DNA from: an uncultured Lentisphaerota bacterium
Lineage (GTDB): Bacteria; Verrucomicrobiota; Kiritimatiellia; CAIQIC01
Reading direction: 5' to 3'
DNA length: 64,000 bases
NCBI GenBank assembly: GCA_903896925.1
Contig: CAITZM010000168.1
Span: 1 to 64,000, forward strand
Part shown: piece by piece, positions 57,122-64,000 of the stretch
Layout: every line of letters begins with the position of its first letter
How positions within the stretch are numbered: the stretch's first letter is position 1
The notes under the pieces: generated by a model
The model's input: the letters and a program-made list of their open reading frames with translations, nothing else
What the model was told of the DNA's origin: nothing
Databases searched by the model: none
Program-made: the position numbers and the translations under genes

Positions 57122-59950
57122 ATGCATAAGCGCTTTTCCATTTTGGCCGTACTGCTCGCGGCGCTCGCGCCGGCTATGGCGAAGGAGTTCGCTCCGCTGA
57201 CCATCGCCTCCGGTCTCGCGGAGCAATACACCGTCTGCCGTTGGAGCATGGAGGATGGACTGCCGGAAAACAGCCTCCGCTCGCTGCATTTTTCCAAGGA
57301 CGGTTTCCTCTGGTGCGTGGGCGCGCACCGCCTCGTCCGGTTCGATGGCCTCCGCTTCGTCGCACCGCCGGGCATGCCTCAGGACGGCGGCTGGCTGGGC
57401 GCGACCGAGGATGCGGCGGGCCGGTTGTGGGTCTATGGCACGGCTGGCGCCTTTTGTCTGGAAGGCGCCCCGTGCGAGCCGTTCTGGACGCCGTCGCAAA
57501 CCGCCGCCGCCATCCTCTGGATGCAGGGTGCGGCGAACCATGCGCTCTGGGCGGCCACGCCCGCCGCGCTTTGGAAAAAGGATGCCCGCGGTTTGCAGGC
57601 TTTCCCGCTGCCGCGTTCCAGCAAGGATGATGCTGGCATTGCCGCGGTGTCGGCTGCTCCCGCGGGCGGGTTCTGGGTGGTCGCCGGTAGTCGGATATTA
57701 CGTTTTGATAAAGAGGCCTTCGCTGAGGAGGTGTTGCCTGCCGAATGGTCTGTCGGTTTCCGGCATCTGGCTGTGGCGCACGATGGCACGGTCTGGGCGG
57801 CCTCGGGTGAGTCGCTTTTCTGCAAGCGGCAGGGGCAGTGGGAGGCGGTGCCGGTGCCCGAGGTCGCTCGTGGCCGGCGGCTCGGCATCACCAGCCTCTA
57901 CGCCGCGCCCGATGGCGCACTCTGGGTCGGCACCGAAAGCACGCTCTACCAGGTGCGCTTTGGCCTCTGGCCGGAGGCCTTGCAGGATGCTCAGACACCC
58001 ATCCGGCGGGTACAGTGTCTCACCACGGCGCCGGATGGCAGCCTCTGGCTGGCCGGCGGCGATGGCCTGCGCCAGCTGAGCCGGCGCAGCATCCGCACCT
58101 TCCGCACCGAGGAGCCGCTGCACAAGCTGCCGATCACCGCCCTGGCCGCGGATGCGCAGGGGCGGCTGCTCGCGGGCGTCGCCAACATCGGCCTGCTCCA
58201 GACCCGGCCGGTGGGTGACCTCGCGCTGTGTCCGCTGCAAGGCTTGCCGGAACGGCTGCCGATCACGGCGCTGGCGGCCGATCGCGACGGCTCCCTCTGG
58301 GTCGGCAACCAGGGCGACTATCTCTGGCACTGGCACGACGAGGTGGCCGATCCGTTTCTTGGCGCCAACATTAACGCGCTGCTCGTCGACCACTCCGGCC
58401 GGTTGCTGGTGGGCATGGACGAGGGCCTGAAATACTTCGATGCCCATCGTGATGAACTGGTGGACTTCACCAATACGCTCGGGCGCGTTCATGGCCGGGT
58501 CAACGCGTTGCTTGAAGATCGCGCCGGCCGCATCTGGGTCGGCACGCAGTTCGACGGGCTCCTGCAGCTGGCGGGCAACGGCGCGCTCGCCCGCTGCGGC
58601 TCGGCCACCACCATCCTCGCCCTCTACGAGGACAGCGAAGGCCTTGTCTGGGCGGGGACGCCCTCCGGGTTGGAGCGTTGGCAAGGCGCGCAGCATGTGA
58701 CCGTGTTGCAGGACGAGTACGTGGCGCAGATTCTCGACGACAACCGCGGCAACCTTTGGCTCGGCCTGCGGCGCGGCCTCGCGCGCATCGGCAAGGCGGA
58801 CTTGCGCGACGCCGCGGAGCATCCCAAGGCGCGGCTGAACCTGCGCTTCTTCGGCATCAGCGCCGGCTTTCCCGACGCGCCCTGCGCCAGCGGTTCCGGA
58901 CACCTCGCGGTGAAATCGGCCGACGGCAAGCTGTGGTTTGCGACGCAGGATGGGTTGGCGATGGTGGACCCGTGGCGCGTGATGGAGCCGCCGGCGGAAA
59001 GTTTGCGCATCTATGTCGAGGCCGTGCACCCGGGCGCCCGGGCTGTCGAATTCCTGTTCACGGCCCCGTGTTTCACCGAGCCGGAGGCCGTCCGCTTCTC
59101 GTGGCGGCTGGACGGTTTGGAGCGGGACTGGACGGAGCCCAGCGCCGAGCGGCACGTGTTCTATCCCCAGCTGCCACCCGGTAAGTATTTGTTCCAGGTG
59201 CGCGCGTCGTTGAATGGTGCGTGGAGCCTGCCCGCGACGATACCGGTGGAAGTCCTGCCCCTGTTCTGGCAGACGTGGTGGTGGCTGGCGCTTGTCTATG
59301 CGGTTGGCGCGGCGGCGGCGGTGTTGGTCGCGCTCGCCCTCTACCGCTGGCGCGTGCGCCGGGAGCAGCAGCTCGACCGGCTGCGCCTGCGCATCGCGCG
59401 CGACCTGCACGACGAGATCGGCTCGAACCTCGGCGGCATCGCGCTGCTCATCGGGGTCGCGGAGCATGATCCCGATGCCTTCCAGCGCATCCGCGCCATC
59501 ACGCTGCAAAGCATCGAGGCGCTCAAGGACCTGGTCTGGATGATCGACCCCGGGCACGACGCGCTGCCCGACATGCTCCAGCGAATGCGCGGCGTGGCCG
59601 AGGATCTCCTGCCCGGCAAGTTGCGCGCGTTCACGGTCACCGGCGACCCCGCCGGCCGGCGCGCGCCGCTCGAGGTCCGGCGCAACGTCCTGCCGATCTT
59701 CAAGGAAGCGCTGCACAACATCATCAAGCACGCCCGGGCGCAGCACGTGACGATCGGGATTGTCCTGGGCGAGCGCCGGCTGACGCTGACGGTCCGCGAC
59801 GACGGGGTGGGGATGGATCCGGCCGCCGCACCCGGCGGGCATGGCCTGCGCAATATGCAGCGCCGCGCCGAGGACATCGGCGGTCAGCTCACGATCGAAA
59901 GCCGGCCCGGTGCCGGCACCGTCATCCATCTGGAGGCTCCGCTCGCGTGA
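57122..59950 (+). CDS. Two-component sensor kinase with propeller/Y_Y_Y sensor, NarL-system type
   Basis: A 942-residue membrane kinase. Residues 1-20 are a signal peptide. The periplasmic part (about 30-610) has repeats of the two-component propeller type (DGSLWVGNQGDYLW, RAGRIWVGTQFDGLLQL, EDSEGLVWAGTPSGL). A Y_Y_Y domain follows at about 620-710 (FSWRLDGLERDWTEPS…PGKYLFQVRASLNG), then one transmembrane helix (718-744). The cytosolic part has a HisKA_3 domain with His763 in RDLHDEIGSNLGG, and an HATPase (NVLPIFKEALHNIIKHA, VRDDGVGM). Such kinases sense periplasmic ligands, often carbohydrates. The gene overlaps the regulator gene by 4 bases. Confidence 0.95.
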   Translation: MHKRFSILAVLLAALAPAMAKEFAPLTIASGLAEQYTVCRWSMEDGLPENSLRSLHFSKDGFLWCVGAHRLVRFDGLRFVAPPGMPQDGGWLGATEDAAGRLWVYGTAGAFCLEGAPCEPFWTPSQTAAAILWMQGAANHALWAATPAALWKKDARGLQAFPLPRSSKDDAGIAAVSAAPAGGFWVVAGSRILRFDKEAFAEEVLPAEWSVGFRHLAVAHDGTVWAASGESLFCKRQGQWEAVPVPEVARGRRLGITSLYAAPDGALWVGTESTLYQVRFGLWPEALQDAQTPIRRVQCLTTAPDGSLWLAGGDGLRQLSRRSIRTFRTEEPLHKLPITALAADAQGRLLAGVANIGLLQTRPVGDLALCPLQGLPERLPITALAADRDGSLWVGNQGDYLWHWHDEVADPFLGANINALLVDHSGRLLVGMDEGLKYFDAHRDELVDFTNTLGRVHGRVNALLEDRAGRIWVGTQFDGLLQLAGNGALARCGSATTILALYEDSEGLVWAGTPSGLERWQGAQHVTVLQDEYVAQILDDNRGNLWLGLRRGLARIGKADLRDAAEHPKARLNLRFFGISAGFPDAPCASGSGHLAVKSADGKLWFATQDGLAMVDPWRVMEPPAESLRIYVEAVHPGARAVEFLFTAPCFTEPEAVRFSWRLDGLERDWTEPSAERHVFYPQLPPGKYLFQVRASLNGAWSLPATIPVEVLPLFWQTWWWLALVYAVGAAAAVLVALALYRWRVRREQQLDRLRLRIARDLHDEIGSNLGGIALLIGVAEHDPDAFQRIRAITLQSIEALKDLVWMIDPGHDALPDMLQRMRGVAEDLLPGKLRAFTVTGDPAGRRAPLEVRRNVLPIFKEALHNIIKHARAQHVTIGIVLGERRLTLTVRDDGVGMDPAAAPGGHGLRNMQRRAEDIGGQLTIESRPGAGTVIHLEAPLA

Positions 59951-60603
59951 AAAAAGAAACTTCCTCCGCGCTGCGCATCTGGGCTGTTGAGGACAACACC
60001 GCCTATCGCCAGGCGCTCGCTTTCATCTTCAAGAAAGCCGAGGGCCTGGAACTGGAGACGTTCTCCAACGCCGAGGACGCCCTCGCTGCGCTGCGCAATC
60101 CACCTGCACCGGACGCGATCCTGCTCGACGTGCAGTTGCCTGGCATGGACGGCATCAGCGCGATCGCCCACTTCAAGGCCGCCGCGCCCGCGGTGTGCAT
60201 CGTCATGCTGACGGTGTTCGAGGATCCGGACAAGGTGTTCCGCGCGCTCTGTGCGGGCGCTTCGGGCTACCTGCTCAAGACGTTGCCGGCGGAACGCATC
60301 GTCGAGGCCATCCGCGAAGCCGTCGCCGGGGGCGCGCCGATGAGCCCGGGCGTCGCGCGCGCCGTGCTCGGCCGTTTCGTCGAACTTGCCGCGCCCGGCC
60401 GGAGCAGTGACTACGCACTGAGCGACCGCGAGCGCGAGGTGCTGGAATTGATGACCCAGGGCCTGATCAAGAAAGAGATCGCCGACCGCCTCGGCCTGAG
60501 CTTCCACACCGTCAACGCGCATCTGCGGAACATCTACACCAAGCTCCACGTCGGCACGCGCGGCGCGGCCGTTGCCAAGGCGCTGAAGGAAAAGCTCGTC
60601 TGA
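59947..60603 (+). CDS. NarL/LuxR-type response regulator
   Basis: A 218-residue DNA-binding regulator, the cognate partner of the overlapping sensor kinase (GTG start at 59947 within its TGA). The receiver domain has AVEDNTAY, Asp61 in ILLDVQLPGMDG, Thr in MLTVFE and Lys in LLKTLP. The C-terminal LuxR-type HTH is complete (LSDREREVLELMTQGL, KEIADRLGLSFHTVNAHLRN). Phosphorylation should let it dimerise and bind DNA; candidate targets in the window are the paired CCTAG boxes at 50619, by inference only. Confidence 0.95.
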   Translation: MKKETSSALRIWAVEDNTAYRQALAFIFKKAEGLELETFSNAEDALAALRNPPAPDAILLDVQLPGMDGISAIAHFKAAAPAVCIVMLTVFEDPDKVFRALCAGASGYLLKTLPAERIVEAIREAVAGGAPMSPGVARAVLGRFVELAAPGRSSDYALSDREREVLELMTQGLIKKEIADRLGLSFHTVNAHLRNIYTKLHVGTRGAAVAKALKEKLV

Positions 60604-60644
60604 TCGGGCTGTCCAGTTCGCATGCAGCCTATCTGGGGCGCCCA

Positions 60645-60702
60645 GTGGAAGCGGTCTCCGGCCGCTTTTCTTGCATATGATGCGGCCGGAGGCCGCATCT
60701 AC
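60645..60702. repeat. Head-to-head hairpin pair, GTGG…CTAC
   Basis: GTGGAAGCGG-…-CCGCTT then ATGCGGCC-GGA-GGCCGCAT and CTAC. It has the same layout and nearly the same words as 37236-37293. It lies between convergent genes (response regulator and hydrolase-like gene) and might act as a bidirectional terminator, though no long T-run is present. Confidence 0.6.
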
Positions 60703-60750
60703 GCGGCGGCAGCTCCGCAGCAAGAGGGAAGTCGGGAGAGCTTGCAAATA

Positions 60751-62094
60751 CTACTGCTTCCCCGTGGCCTCAGGTGCATGTGGTAATGCATAGTAAGCGC
60801 ATTCCGCAAAGAAAAATTCCGACATGTTTAGCTTTGCATAGTCGTAGTGACGGATCGCCTGCTCGATGGCCTCGCGGCCTGTGCCGTCCCCGGCCAGCGC
60901 GCTGATGGCCGCAGCCGCGAGCGGATGGCGCATGTAGCGGGCCTCGTAGCTCTTTCTCTTGCCGCCGATCGCCTTGTCCTCGGACTCGGTGAGCTTCTCG
61001 GCATCCGCCTGCTTGGGCTGGGAATACCAGTTGGTGTAGACCGCCCGCCAGTTGGCGTGCCCGAACACCTTCGTGTCGTGGTTGTCGAAGCCCGTGTGTC
61101 CACCGATGGCGGCGAGGGCGTTTGTGGCGTTGATGGCGAGGCCGGTCCGGTATTGCGCCCGGAGCGCAGCCTCGGTCTCCATGGCGGCGAGTTTGGCCAG
61201 GGCTCCTTGGCACCCCACATAGATCCATAGCGAATGCTCATCGATGCCCTTGATCGCTTCGCGGTCGGGTCCGTAGCCTGCCGCACAGATTTCCGCGCGC
61301 GTCTTGTCGCTCTTCGCAGGGCACTCGGCACGGGCTTTCCGATAGCGTTCCAGCCAGACGCGGTCATGCGTCACGTCGTACATCGCCCGGAGCATGAAGA
61401 GATAGCGGGCGGCGTCGCGGAACAGGTGGCCTTGGAAACCGCCCCGGAACTGGCCTTTGTAGATTCCGTCGCAGGGGCATTTCCAGTTCGTGCCTTCGAG
61501 GACAGCGGCCACCTGTTTCATCTTGTCCACGATCTGCTGGCGCTCCTCGGCCGAGGGGAGGCCGCTCATGACATACGCGTGGAGCCCGTAGAACCAAGGA
61601 TGCGTCTGGTCGTCGGAGCCGGTGGGGTAATGGCACCGGCCATCCGTCCCGATACCTCGGGCGATGAAACCGGGCACCTCGGAGACGGCGGCGCATTTCA
61701 AGAGCCCCTGCACCAGGCGCCGCGCCTGGTCCTTGTCGGCCGGCGCGCCGGTCCCGCGGGCGCGCTCGCAGACCGCCGGCAGATACAGGCCCGTGAACAT
61801 CGCGCCGTTCGCCAGCGGGGTGCGCCAGCCGATGGCATTCGGTTTTCCCAGGGCGCAATCCTCGGGCGTCGGGATGACGCCGACAAAGTCGTGGATGAGG
61901 CCGTGCTGGTCGATGAACTTGCTCCAGAGCGTGGCGTGCGCCTGCTCCACCGAGGCCAGCGTCGTCCGATCCGGACCGGGCGCGGCCCCGTTTGCAGTGA
62001 CCGCCATCAACAGCCAGGAGCCGATGCCCAAGATGACCGAGACCACGGCCCTTTGCGCTATTCTCCGACGCTCAATATCTGACGGTCCCTTCAT
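60751..62094 (-). CDS. Secreted (alpha/alpha)6-barrel-type hydrolase-like protein
   Basis: A 447-residue exported protein. The signal sequence is the hydrophobic segment AVVSVILGIGSWLLMAVTANGA. The rest is helical with aromatic- and His-rich segments typical of (alpha/alpha)6 glycan-active enzymes: NGAMFTGLYLPAV, HPWFYGLHAYVMSG, FRGGFQGHLFRDAARYLFML, DEHSLWIYVGCQG, GHTGFDNHDTK. I cannot name the family or catalytic residues with confidence. It lies 57 bp after the DUF4832 gene on the same strand, so the two are probably one operon for polysaccharide or oligosaccharide breakdown. Confidence 0.75.
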   Translation of the reverse strand: MKGPSDIERRRIAQRAVVSVILGIGSWLLMAVTANGAAPGPDRTTLASVEQAHATLWSKFIDQHGLIHDFVGVIPTPEDCALGKPNAIGWRTPLANGAMFTGLYLPAVCERARGTGAPADKDQARRLVQGLLKCAAVSEVPGFIARGIGTDGRCHYPTGSDDQTHPWFYGLHAYVMSGLPSAEERQQIVDKMKQVAAVLEGTNWKCPCDGIYKGQFRGGFQGHLFRDAARYLFMLRAMYDVTHDRVWLERYRKARAECPAKSDKTRAEICAAGYGPDREAIKGIDEHSLWIYVGCQGALAKLAAMETEAALRAQYRTGLAINATNALAAIGGHTGFDNHDTKVFGHANWRAVYTNWYSQPKQADAEKLTESEDKAIGGKRKSYEARYMRHPLAAAAISALAGDGTGREAIEQAIRHYDYAKLNMSEFFFAECAYYALPHAPEATGKQ

Positions 62095-62151
62095 AGTGTG
62101 CCTTTCTTTAGAGAAATTTGTTTGCCAGTTTGCGGCCCATGGTCTCTGACG

Positions 62152-63594
62152 TTACCGGAGAATCTCAACCTTGCTGAGTGGATACCAGCCATCCTTGTCC
62201 CGACCTTTGATGCCCAGTCGTACAACGGGTTGACCGCTCTCGGCATCCACGACGGCGAGGGAGAATGAATAGACGCCCGCCGGCAGATCGTGGGGCAGGG
62301 CGAGGGTGGCGGTGACGTTGGCAATCTCGCCGGGTGGCAGGTCCTGTGGTTCGCGAAAGAAATCTTTGGTGAAGAGTGGAATGGAACCGGGCAGCCAGCG
62401 GTTGACGGCGATATCGCTGATCATGATCGTCGGGTGACTGCTGCTGTCGGTCAGCCGGATGGCCACGCGGTATGGTTTGTAGCAGGGCGCCGAGCCGATG
62501 TTCTGCCACTTCATGGAGAGCTCCAGCTTGGTGTCCGGCTTGGCCAGGGCAGGGTGCTTCAGTTCTTTCAGGACCAGCCGATAGCCGAGCCGGCGCAGAA
62601 ATCGCTCCAACTCCGGCCGGACGTTTTCACCTTCCGCCACGGGCGCCGATTTGTTGTTGATGTAGGAAGCGTGGCAGGCGAGCGCGTAGTTGAAGATGAA
62701 GCGCAGCGACCAGCCCTCGCTGACCCACTTGCGCATGTCCCAGCAGGTTTCCCAGGCCACAGGCGCTTTCTGCCAGATGTCCTGAATGCCCGCCGCTTCA
62801 ATCCAGACCGGATAGCCCTTGAGCATATGCGACCATTTGCGTGAAAACCCGCCCATGTCGCCCAGGCAGTCGGCCCGCCAGCCGGCGCCGCATTGGGCCG
62901 CGTAAGTCAAACAGTCCTTGTCGCCGATCAACATCAGCAACGGCGTCTTCTTGAAAGCCCGCAGATAGGCGTCCACGACCTTCATCCGGTTTTCGAGCGT
63001 CGGCAGTTTACAGTTTTTGGAATTGCTCAGATGCCATTCGCCCCACCAGCCGATGGAACCGAGATCCACATGATCGAGATCCGGATGGCCGTCGTAGCGC
63101 GCGCCCAGTCGCTGGATGAAGTCCAGATGCGCCTTCAACACCACGGGGTCATCCATGTCGGGGATGGGGAAGGGGCCGTGTCCCGCATAGTCGGCCAGCA
63201 GCTCCTTGCCCCCGATTTCTTTGAGCCATGCCGGATGATAAGGAGCGCCCTTGCTGGTCGAGCAGCACATCACCCGGAACGCCAGCCTCTGCCCGGAGTC
63301 GTGCGTTTCCTTCAGCACGCCGTCCAGGAAGTTGGTGTTGAGCTGGCCCGGTGCGGACTCCAACTCCTTCCAGCCCCAGCGCGCGTAGTGGATGGTGGAC
63401 GGCAGCCAGGCGGGCAGGCTCTTGTCCTGTTGGCGGGGATGATGAAAGGTTTCCCAGCCCATGCCGGGATTGGCGAGGAGCTCAGCGGTTTCCTCGGGAC
63501 ACACTGTTATCAGCTTTTCTGCCGGCAGCGCGGCTGCCCGCAGGAGCGGCAGACCCACCCACGCCACCAGCATGAAAACCGCAAGCTTGCTCAT
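62152..63594 (-). CDS. Secreted DUF4832 (TIM-barrel glycosidase-like) protein
   Basis: A 480-residue exported protein. Signal peptide MSKLAVFMLVAWVGLPLLRA. The catalytic-like barrel (40-330) has the DUF4832 hallmarks: LLANPGMGWETFHH near the N-terminus, YARWGWKELE, FRVMCCSTSKG, and HVDLGSIGWWGEWHLS with two glutamate/tryptophan positions at a likely active site. The C-terminal 130 residues are the DUF4832 beta-sandwich (LELSMKWQNIGSAPCYKPY, PAGVYSFSLAVVD). ATG 63594 has AGGGA at good spacing. First gene of a two-gene minus-strand unit. Substrate unknown. Confidence 0.88.
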   Translation of the reverse strand: MSKLAVFMLVAWVGLPLLRAAALPAEKLITVCPEETAELLANPGMGWETFHHPRQQDKSLPAWLPSTIHYARWGWKELESAPGQLNTNFLDGVLKETHDSGQRLAFRVMCCSTSKGAPYHPAWLKEIGGKELLADYAGHGPFPIPDMDDPVVLKAHLDFIQRLGARYDGHPDLDHVDLGSIGWWGEWHLSNSKNCKLPTLENRMKVVDAYLRAFKKTPLLMLIGDKDCLTYAAQCGAGWRADCLGDMGGFSRKWSHMLKGYPVWIEAAGIQDIWQKAPVAWETCWDMRKWVSEGWSLRFIFNYALACHASYINNKSAPVAEGENVRPELERFLRRLGYRLVLKELKHPALAKPDTKLELSMKWQNIGSAPCYKPYRVAIRLTDSSSHPTIMISDIAVNRWLPGSIPLFTKDFFREPQDLPPGEIANVTATLALPHDLPAGVYSFSLAVVDAESGQPVVRLGIKGRDKDGWYPLSKVEILR

Positions 63595-64000
63595 CACGGA
63601 TTCCCTCGCTGCCCACCGAACTATGTTTGCCGCATCCAACGTGCTGGCATTGTCGCCGCCGTGGCGACGGGTGCAAGTGCAAAATCGCCCGCAGTGCGGT
63701 CTTGATCGGCTGTTAGCTGGGAGCGGCGGCGTCAAGCCGCTGCAGGAGAAATACCGGGCTCGGGCCTTGCCCGCGTGTGCGCGCTGCTGGCCCTGCTTGG
63801 GTCGGTGCCTTTCTGCTGAACGTAGCCCGGCACTTTAGTGCCGGGAAAACGTTACGACCTACACAGGAGTCCCGTAGGGACGAAAGAAACGGCCGCGCTT
63901 CTGTCGTCCCTGACAGGACTTGGTTCGCAGCGTTCCCTCTTTCCCAGCGCTGAAGCGCTGGGCTATTTTCGCGAGCAGCCGCCAAGCCCGCACTTTTGTC
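63595..64000. repeat. Noncoding end of window with several palindrome types
   Basis: No credible gene. GTAG-headed CCCGGCAC-TTTA-GTGCCGGG at 63822-63845; GTCCC-GTA-GGGAC at 63869-63881; GTCCCTGACAGGAC at about 63905-63918; CCCAGCGCT-GA-AGCGCTGGG followed by CTA at 63943-63965. The first and last are the same kind in opposite orientation. Promoter of the DUF4832 unit should lie just after 63610. Confidence 0.55.

Noticed and set aside
57698..59929. A 743-codon minus-strand frame opposite the sensor kinase
   Set aside because: Antisense shadow; the plus-strand kinase has all H, N and G boxes.

Overview
This is a GC-rich chromosomal window from a free-living, heterotrophic bacterium, most likely of the PVC superphylum (Verrucomicrobiota, Kiritimatiellota or Lentisphaerota type). 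That placement is inferred from a propeller/Y_Y_Y-type sensor kinase, DUF4832 and DUF1080-like secreted proteins, a BspA-LRR/InlB-repeat surface protein, a bacterial family B DNA polymerase next to pseudopilin genes, and many GTAG/CTAC-flanked palindromes. No rRNA is present, so the placement is not proven.

Positions 1-6890 are the right part of an integrative element in a tRNA-Val(TAC) gene. It carries an HUH (rolling-circle type) replication initiator, a restriction-modification locus with two C5-cytosine methyltransferases and an HNH endonuclease, and a three-gene operon of unknown protein, excisionase-like HTH protein and tyrosine recombinase. The 3' end of the recombinase gene contains ten GTCA boxes, eight of them in two sets spaced exactly 10 bp, and it runs into the tRNA. 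The left end lies outside the window. The MTase/endonuclease genes are visibly more AT-rich than the host genes.

Host genes follow. Positions 6.8-11.8 kb hold guaA-carB-tRNA-Val on the minus strand. Positions 12-26 kb hold secreted proteins, a MEMO-AMMECR1 fusion, a 1336-residue membrane fusion (spermidine-synthase-like, FMN-binding and NosR-like ferredoxin modules), bioB, a PIN/RHH toxin-antitoxin pair and a DUF2723 glycosyltransferase-like protein. Positions 26-39 kb hold LemA, a histone-deacetylase-like enzyme, CstA, a GT2 glycosyltransferase, family B DNA polymerase with two pseudopilins, an alpha/beta hydrolase lipoprotein, and a GxxExxY nuclease-like gene bracketed by inverted repeats.

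Positions 39-49 kb hold hom-lysC-cimA (aspartate family and isoleucine precursors), a PHP phosphoesterase, ligA and panD. Positions 48-64 kb hold a B12-type radical SAM protein, the 1296-residue surface protein, two sets of two-component regulators, and a pair of secreted carbohydrate-active-like proteins.

The noncoding DNA is unusually structured. It has palindromes of the type TTCCAAGGCTTGGAA, in arrays with 31-32 bp period, always just upstream of genes. It has dozens of REP-like hairpins with GTAG or GTGG heads, nested CACCACAGAGG / CGCCAAG repeats, and several -10 boxes 6-7 nt before a start codon, which imply leaderless transcripts. The strongest candidates for something undescribed are the three-module redox fusion, the palindrome arrays, the inverted-repeat GxxExxY unit and the helically phased GTCA sites.
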